A DNA stretch of 64,000 bases, taken from NCBI RefSeq assembly GCF_029227915.1, contig NC_079883.1:27962001-28026000 (forward strand), written 5' to 3'. Of this stretch, positions 58,533-64,000 are shown piece after piece. A program made the position numbers and the translations under genes. The notes under the pieces are model-generated. The model saw only the letters and a list, made by a program, of their open reading frames with translations, searched no databases and was not told the origin of the DNA. The DNA comes from Hydractinia symbiolongicarpus (taxonomy: Eukaryota; Cnidaria; Hydrozoa; Anthoathecata; Hydractiniidae). Position 1 is the stretch's first letter, and each line of letters starts with the position of its first letter.

Positions 58533-59320
58533 GGGGATGTCGGGCTTCCTATGTCAGCCATATAACATTTGGACAGATGCGTGTGTGAGGCTTGTGTATC
58601 TTATTATTACTTGATATTATTATCACTTATTATCATTACGGTGAGGCACACCCTTTTATGAATCCTGATATTATTATTATGTGGTAACACACGCTGGGCC
58701 AATACTGGACCAGCTTGTGCATTCCACCTTTAGCTCATGATTATTGATAACACATGTTTATTGGGTGCAGAAGACACCATATGTGATTATCGGTTTATAG
58801 TGAAGTGCAGTGTACCTTCATGATTGAAGTGGAAGAGAAACAATATCCTTCATGCATGAGAATAAATTATTAAATAAGTATATAATTAATAAACTAAATA
58901 ATTAATCATTAATTACAAGTGACAAGTAAATGTATTATTAGTTGTGAAATGTACCTCGTGAATAGAGGATATGAGTATGTTATTCATGCATGAAGAGATC
59001 TGGGTCATGCCTTGGAAACCGTTCACAATATTATGATCCATGAGGACATAAGCTTGTGAGGGGCAACCAAAACGTGCATACTCTTAGGAAATTACCCTCT
59101 TTGCCTTGGGCAAGCATTTTGGTGTGATTACCTTGTTATGATTACTAGCAGCATGCGTTATCTGTCCTGCCTTACTTATTTATTTTCTTACCCGGCATCC
59201 CAATCCATTCCCCAAATTTACAAATTGCGTTCCATGCGGATGATGTTGTATACCAAAATGTGCCATAATACAATATTCTCGATTAATAAGTGTGTTTTTA
59301 CTGAGTAACCAAGACAATTA
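58533..59320 (+). repeat. Ngaro right repeat B2
   Basis: Matches B1 with a single difference noted near the start. Ends caatta and is followed by unrelated host sequence (actgaaattgcgtag). Confidence 0.93.
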
Positions 59321-59449
59321 ACTGAAATTGCGTAGAAATGGTGGTCAGTCTTATCTTATCTTAGAGATTCTCGAAATGCATTTTCCAAGCGTCCAGAGAC
59401 TCAAAATCTCAAAAATTAATAATAAACAGATAATAAACGCTGCCCTGAT

Positions 59450-59770
59450 TAAGAACAGTGCAGAAAATACATAATCAGGGCATCATAATCAGGACGGGGC
59501 GGCTCATTACTCAAAAAATATTTTTTGGTACTTATAAAAGGAACATAATCAGGGCAGGCAAGTTTATATACGACAGTCTAATATTATTCGAGACTTATAG
59601 AAACAAATTAATCGGGGCCGACTGGCTTATATACGATATTTTTATATTATTTCTCACTTATTATAGAACGCACATAATCGGGGAAGGCTGGCTTATGTAT
59701 GACAGTCATATATTATTCGAGACTTATAGAACAAATATAATCAGGGTCGACCGCTTTTATATTATTCGTC
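59450..59770 (+). repeat. tandem repeat of about 63-66 bp
   Basis: Four to five units of cataatc(a/g)ggg(c)..g.c, ggcttatatacgacagtc, tatattattcgagacttata. Since 63 and 66 are multiples of three, it gives a 107-codon repetitive open frame (59458-59781) that is probably not a gene. Confidence 0.8.
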
Positions 59771-60644
59771 ATCACTTCTGACAAGCAAATAGCCCTGGTG
59801 GCAAAGTTGTTGTTGTTCTCAAATGAAACGAAATCTCGTTGCAAATACTAAATTTTGGGATTCGCAAGTTTAATAACTCTTCACCAAACTTAATTGCCGA
59901 GAAAAGAATAATTTAGGTTCCGTGAAATTTAGTTACTTCAAAGTATATTATGTTGAATTGTATTTACTACAACAGTAGTTTATACTAAGACTTACGTCGA
60001 GACTTTTTTTTCGTACATGATGCGTACATCATGCGTACATAATCCAGCTGTCCCGGTTGTAAACAGGCTGTTTTCACAATCTGGGCAGAACATATTCAGG
60101 TCTAAATTATTGAAATATAATTCCGTGTCACAAAATCGCCACTGGAAAAGATAAACAAAGGACCATGGTTGGCACCCGAAACAGTCTCACTGCTTTAACA
60201 GAACATAATATTAATAAGAGTGAACAAAATATAGCTATATAATACATAGCATAAAAAGGAAAACCATGAAGCAACTGCAGCTTAAATACTAGCAAGACTG
60301 CTGACCAAAATATATATTGCTGACCAGAAAAGGCAAGGCACATGGGTAAATGGTAAACTAACTATGGGCACTTTTCCACAGGGAGAAAAAGTAAAATCAG
60401 AAGGTTCCAGATGGATGGCTGGATCGGACAAGGAATTGGAGGGACAAACATATTCCAAGATACGTAAAAATTCCAGTGATTAGAATTAGGAAATTTTTCA
60501 ACTCAAACCTTTTGTCCAGTCTGTGCAGCAAAGTTACCATTTTACACACATGAGTATATTATTTTACATAACACGATGTGAATGTTTCATTGTTTGATCA
60601 ACTACCGTTTGGTAATTTATTCTTGGTATTGTTTTGATTTAGTA
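59771..60644. other. no gene seen
   Basis: AT-rich; a tandem 'atgatgcgtacatcatgcgtacat' doublet lies near 60017. The minus-strand frame at 60128-60343 is hydrophobic but unconvincing. Confidence 0.35.
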
Positions 60645-60851
60645 TCACCACACCGTTACAGTCACAGTTTCGTATCTCAAGATTTGTCCCATATATGGTG
60701 AAATTGTGTCCATATAAGGCAAATGTTTTCGTCTAGGAAAAAATAATGGCGCGACAGCTGCAGCAGAATGTAAAGGCAGTTCTGGCTCGGATTTTAAACG
60801 TTCTTGCTGAAAAAACTGAATATTATGGGAGTCACAAGGAATGCTAACTAT
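60645..60851 (-). CDS. possible terminal exon of an unidentified gene
   Basis: After an acceptor-like gttgtatatag on the minus strand, a frame of about 68 codons runs to a TGA: SIPCDSHNIQFFQQERLKSE, PLFFPRRKHLPYMDTISPYM, LRYETVTVTVW. Its composition is more protein-like than nearby frames. No upstream exon was found with confidence, and I do not recognise the sequence. It may equally be a chance frame. Confidence 0.3.
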   Translation of the reverse strand: MVSIPCDSHNIQFFQQERLKSEPELPLHSAAAVAPLFFPRRKHLPYMDTISPYMGQILRYETVTVTVW

Positions 60852-61219
60852 ATACAACAGGATGTATGTACCTTTACTTTTTACCTTTTTTGGTAGCTAA
60901 ACATTTTTTGTTGAGGTAATTACAACACAAAATCTATAGCTAGCTAGCTTTACTCTAGCCTCTGATGACACAATACAGGGTATAGTAACCCAACTTTCCT
61001 TTTTCTTTTGGCTAGCTTAATGGCAATTTGCATAAAAATGTAGCTGCTATGTTGCCATCAGTGCTATTGTAGCTCTGCAGCTACAATATCAGCACTCACT
61101 GATGATACGCACTCTAGTGTAGAGTACTCCAAAGCCTTTCTAATGCACTTCAAAAGGACATGTACTTTGTACACATAGGTGTTATTAAGTATGAGTGTTA
61201 CTTAATCCTACTAGATAAA

Positions 61220-61325
61220 TGCGCTTATTTTACATGGTTTGCCTCACAAATTTAAGGGATATACCCTGTCTATTACTTCCAGGAAAGGCCTGGAAGTAAT
61301 ATAGATGCGGAGTCCTAAAGTATTT
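61220..61325 (-). mobile_element. SINE fragment, inverted relative to the next copy
   Basis: Matches the tail half of the tRNA-derived SINE in minus orientation (ttacatggtttgcctcacaa, gggatataccctgtctatta). It contains a short local palindrome, ttccagg..cctggaa. Confidence 0.75.
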
Positions 61326-61326
61326 G

Positions 61327-61645
61327 TGGTGCCGTAGATTAGTGGTTATAGCTGTGCGGGAGACCGGGCTTCGATTCCTCTTGACAGCGATTCAACATGG
61401 GCAAGTGAATGTTACCATAGCCCCGGGTTAACCCAAGCCATGCGAGGGAATTTGGAGAGATGGCACACTGTGTGGGCCGTTGGATGTTGCCAGGAGTTGT
61501 CTGGTAGAGCGTGGGCTTGAGGACTACTATACTCGAGGACTCCCCATCTAAGCCATGGCCCCTCCTGGAAATAATAGACAGGGTATATCCCTCGATATTT
61601 GTGAGGCTAGCCATGTAAAATATGCACATCTATCTATCTATTTAA
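61327..61645 (+). mobile_element. tRNA-derived SINE, plus-strand copy
   Basis: Head ggtgccgtagattagtggtt at 61329 with A-box-like tagattagtgg and B box gcttcgattcc. The anticodon arm is shortened (tagctgtgcgggag). The body runs to the tail atgcacatctatctatctat. After the tail, a piece of another minus-oriented copy follows (taatgctcattttgag). Confidence 0.85.
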
Positions 61646-61924
61646 TGCTCATTTTGAGTTACGCAGACTTTTTTAAAAAAAGCCTTCACCCTTTTAATCA
61701 ACTGTTGCATAAAGCCTGACTCCCACCAGACATAAACATTTCAGAAAAAACGTGTCATGAACTGTTGTATACATTGTAAACATGTTGCGCATTCGAAGCG
61801 GTAGTTGCATTCATTTCGTTTTTATCTACTTAACTAAACGTTCTCTTGTGGTTAATTAAAAAACTGCTGGTTCTCTGTTGGTTACTTCAAAATACTGCTG
61901 GTTACTGCTGGTTCCTACTTTAGG

Positions 61925-62071
61925 AAAAGCAGCCATGCCCCAATTTCCCTCACATGGCTTGAGTTGTGATAACATTTTCTTGCCAAAATTAAATCGCTAC
62001 CAAGAGAAATTGAGCCCCAGTCTCCCACACAAATTGTGAGAGTTAAAACCACTAACCTACGGCGCCACAAT
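61925..62071 (-). mobile_element. SINE fragment (head part)
   Basis: Diverged minus-strand copy with the head at the right: ggcgccgtaggttagtggtt near 62071. B-box similarity is decayed and the tail half is missing. Confidence 0.7.
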
Positions 62072-62935
62072 AATTATTTACATATTTGGTGATTGACAAT
62101 GTAAAACTGTGTATTTATTATTAGATAATATATTTTCCTTATTTATATAGCTTGGGAAGAAATGACATTTGCGATGTGAATAATGAGACATGAAATGGAT
62201 CTACGAAAAGATTGGCATACAAATTTAGCAGCACATTCTATGGTCATAGAGGAAGACAATATGTTACCTTAGTTATATATATTTTTTTATTTGTTATATA
62301 TCTTATACTCGGTAGCAGCATGAACACTGAATATGAAAAAGCTAGACATGAAACTTATAAAAACTTAAATTAATGTTTGTTCCAATGCAGTCAAGCATGT
62401 ATATATGTAAACCAAAAACATATTTGCTTTATTTTATGTATATAAAATAATTTTATTGAAAGCACTTCTTTTCTATTCCTAAGGCAGATTTTCAAATAGA
62501 ATTTATTAAGTATTTAAACACAGCTTTGATTGAAGTCAGTAAGAAGTCTGTGTTAAATATCAAGAGCTTTGTTACCTGAACTTTGACATTATATATAGAA
62601 AAAGTTATTAACACCTTTTACACCTACACACACTACATATCTTGGTAAAGTCGTAACGATGTTAGCTCCTTAGTGTGAACAAGGCGATAAGATCAGTGAC
62701 AATAACAATTTCATGACAGTTAGATATTATGTCAACAAAATTATGAAACAAACAATGATAGAAGCCCCAGTACAGTGATTGTATTATAATATACGTGGAT
62801 ACTTTTTACTTTTGTAAATATTCAGGCTTCTATATAAAATCACGCACCATATTTAATAATAGATTTTAGGCTTAGCACTTTTGTAACCTGATAATGTTAC
62901 TTTATATCGTTTTGCACAATCTTCTTAGTCAGTGT
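62072..62935. other. no gene seen
   Basis: AT-rich stretch between a SINE fragment and the transposase-like pseudogene. Nothing recognisable. Confidence 0.35.
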
Positions 62936-64000
62936 CTACTCAAACGCACCGTAGTAACCAATCTTCATTCTAGTCCGGCTACTATTAAAAACTTTAATGT
63001 TCCACTGGTGTATGAAGAATTGAACGTAAAACGTAAAATGCGCTTGTCCCATTAATTTTGCCGAGGCTTTAATTCTTTGCAGAAAGCTGTTAAATTGTTC
63101 ACAGTTACTTGTGTTCGGTGAGTTCATTCCACTTAACCTGCTACTGTTGTTAGGCTTGAGAGCATTTATGGCTGAATCCGTGGAGCACGTCATGAAAAAA
63201 ACGCGTGTCTTGAAAATACCCAGATTCTCGATTTTTGGCGTACTCGCTTAAGCCACAAGCAAAATCGTAAAAACTGGTTTTGGGCCCTTTTTCCAAATGG
63301 GTATACAATGATGCCAGTGCGTCTTTTCTTCCTTCACTTCCTGTTATAATGTGAAACCCAAGACAGTGACCATGATAAGGACAAAACCACAAAAAAGATA
63401 TGTTGTCCCTTTTTTTGACACGTCCGGGTACACCTTCCGACATCTAACATCTGGGGTGTCATCATTTGCGGTGTCTTTTATTTCCCTTTTATCCATGGAA
63501 AAACTTCGCATTTTTCTTATTTGCTCTCCATTCTCAGTAAAGTAGTACGCTCGACCGTACTTCGCCGGGTTATAAGTACCTTCTAATTTCGAGTTGGTGC
63601 AGGTGGAGTATTAAAAGAATGTATAGATTTTACACGCTCGCATACGTGTACGAAAAAGCTAAGCGTGTCCTCGGGAATCGTCCCATTATGAACGAGGAAT
63701 GATTGTATCATTAACCATGCCATCTCAGGACAATATGTCTTAACATCTTCGGCAAACGCCAAAGTGTCCATACTGCTAGTGCTAAAAAAACTGTTCAGCT
63801 TTTTTGCTAAAGCGATAGGACATATGACATCAACGGAACAATCAGTAAACAGCATCTATAACAACTTGGCGGCGGTCAGTTGTTCGTTTCGATCTATACC
63901 TTCCTGTTGTATGTTAAAAACGCGAGAAATAAAAGGTACAACTCGATCATCAAGTAACTGCACATATTCTTTGAACATAAGGGACGAAATCTGGTTATAA
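62936..64000 (-). pseudogene. transposase-like gene (KDZ-like?), frameshifted, cut by window edge
   Basis: Minus-strand frames at 63583-63855, about 63150-63600 and 62936-63193 read as one protein with shifts near 63600 and 63180. Characteristic pieces: VYPDVSKKGTTYLFLWFCPY, HCLGFHIITGSEGRKDALAS, TSFYDFACGLSEYAKNRESG, YFQDTRFFHDVLHGFSHKCS and NTSNCEQFNSFLQRIKASAK. The YDFAC, then FFHD..H, then E/N-rich order resembles the transposase-like proteins seen in many animal genomes that are compared with the KDZ group; that assignment is tentative. Two frameshifts suggest a dead copy, unless they hide small introns. The gene's 5' part lies beyond the right edge. Confidence 0.5.

Larger units (their letters stand above)
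52355..59320 (+). mobile_element. complete Ngaro/DIRS-type tyrosine-recombinase retrotransposon
   Basis: Split direct repeats: A1 52355-52686 (332 bp), B1 57054-57841 (788 bp), A2 57842-58173 (332 bp), then a unique 359-bp segment, then B2 58533-59320 (788 bp). A1 and A2 look identical by eye; B1 and B2 differ at one base near the start (ctacgtcagcc against ctatgtcagcc). Between A1 and B1 lie gag, RT-RNase H and tyrosine recombinase ORFs, all open. No target-site duplication is visible, as expected for recombinase integration. B1 abuts A2 directly, the arrangement attributed to a circular intermediate. There is no methyltransferase domain, which separates it from DIRS1 and favours Ngaro. High repeat identity means a recent insertion. 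Confidence 0.93.

Noticed and set aside
52355-59320. LTR retrotransposon flanked by direct LTRs
   Set aside because: The repeats are split and ordered A1..B1-A2..B2, and the third ORF is a tyrosine recombinase with no DDE integrase or protease.

Overview
This is a eukaryotic, AT-rich, intron-containing stretch that reads as animal and most likely cnidarian, probably hydrozoan. The basis is animal-specific genes with GT-AG introns (CNRIP1, GNPTAB, COA4), a transposon mix with Penelope-like, RTE-like, CR1-like, Ngaro/DIRS and hAT-like copies, and splice-acceptor-like sites a few bases upstream of several start codons, as expected where spliced leaders are added in trans. The species call is inference. 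No bacterial operon, CRISPR array, rRNA or free-standing tRNA gene was seen.

Layout. 1-14 kb (all minus strand): a four-exon chromodomain plus C2H2 zinc-finger protein (976-5798), a single-exon MYND-finger protein (8508-10706) and a two-exon CNRIP1 homologue (12863-13807). 14-29 kb: a graveyard of repeats with no host gene recognised. It holds a decayed Ty3/gypsy gag, a MITE candidate, tRNA-derived SINEs, two RTE-like LINE copies (one split by a CR1-like LINE, the other by a SINE), a (TA)n array lying inside a SINE, and a Penelope-like element with a GIY-YIG domain. 29-46 kb: genes again. COA4 (29323-31097), an unidentified basic-tailed small protein (31876-34080) with a second ORF in one of its introns (33110-33601), an unidentified eight-exon Ser/Lys-rich protein (34499-38959), and on the minus strand a three-exon GNPTAB (40704-45834). 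46-52 kb: diverged tandem repeats and a broken hAT-like transposase. 52355-59320: an apparently complete Ngaro-type tyrosine-recombinase retrotransposon with split direct repeats and three open ORFs. 59-64 kb: a tandem repeat, a possible terminal exon, inverted SINE copies and a frameshifted transposase-like gene that runs off the right edge.

The host genes do not form a pathway: chromatin/transcription (zinc finger), cannabinoid-receptor-interacting protein, mitochondrial cytochrome c oxidase assembly (COA4) and lysosomal enzyme tagging in the Golgi (GNPTAB). The points most worth a second look are the intact Ngaro element, the recurring acceptor sites just upstream of start codons, the chromodomain-zinc-finger fusion, the 44-bp duplication that makes the COA4 stop codon, and the alternative-exon or nested-gene arrangement at 32-34 kb. 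All gene models were assembled by eye from reading frames and GT-AG junctions, without transcript support.
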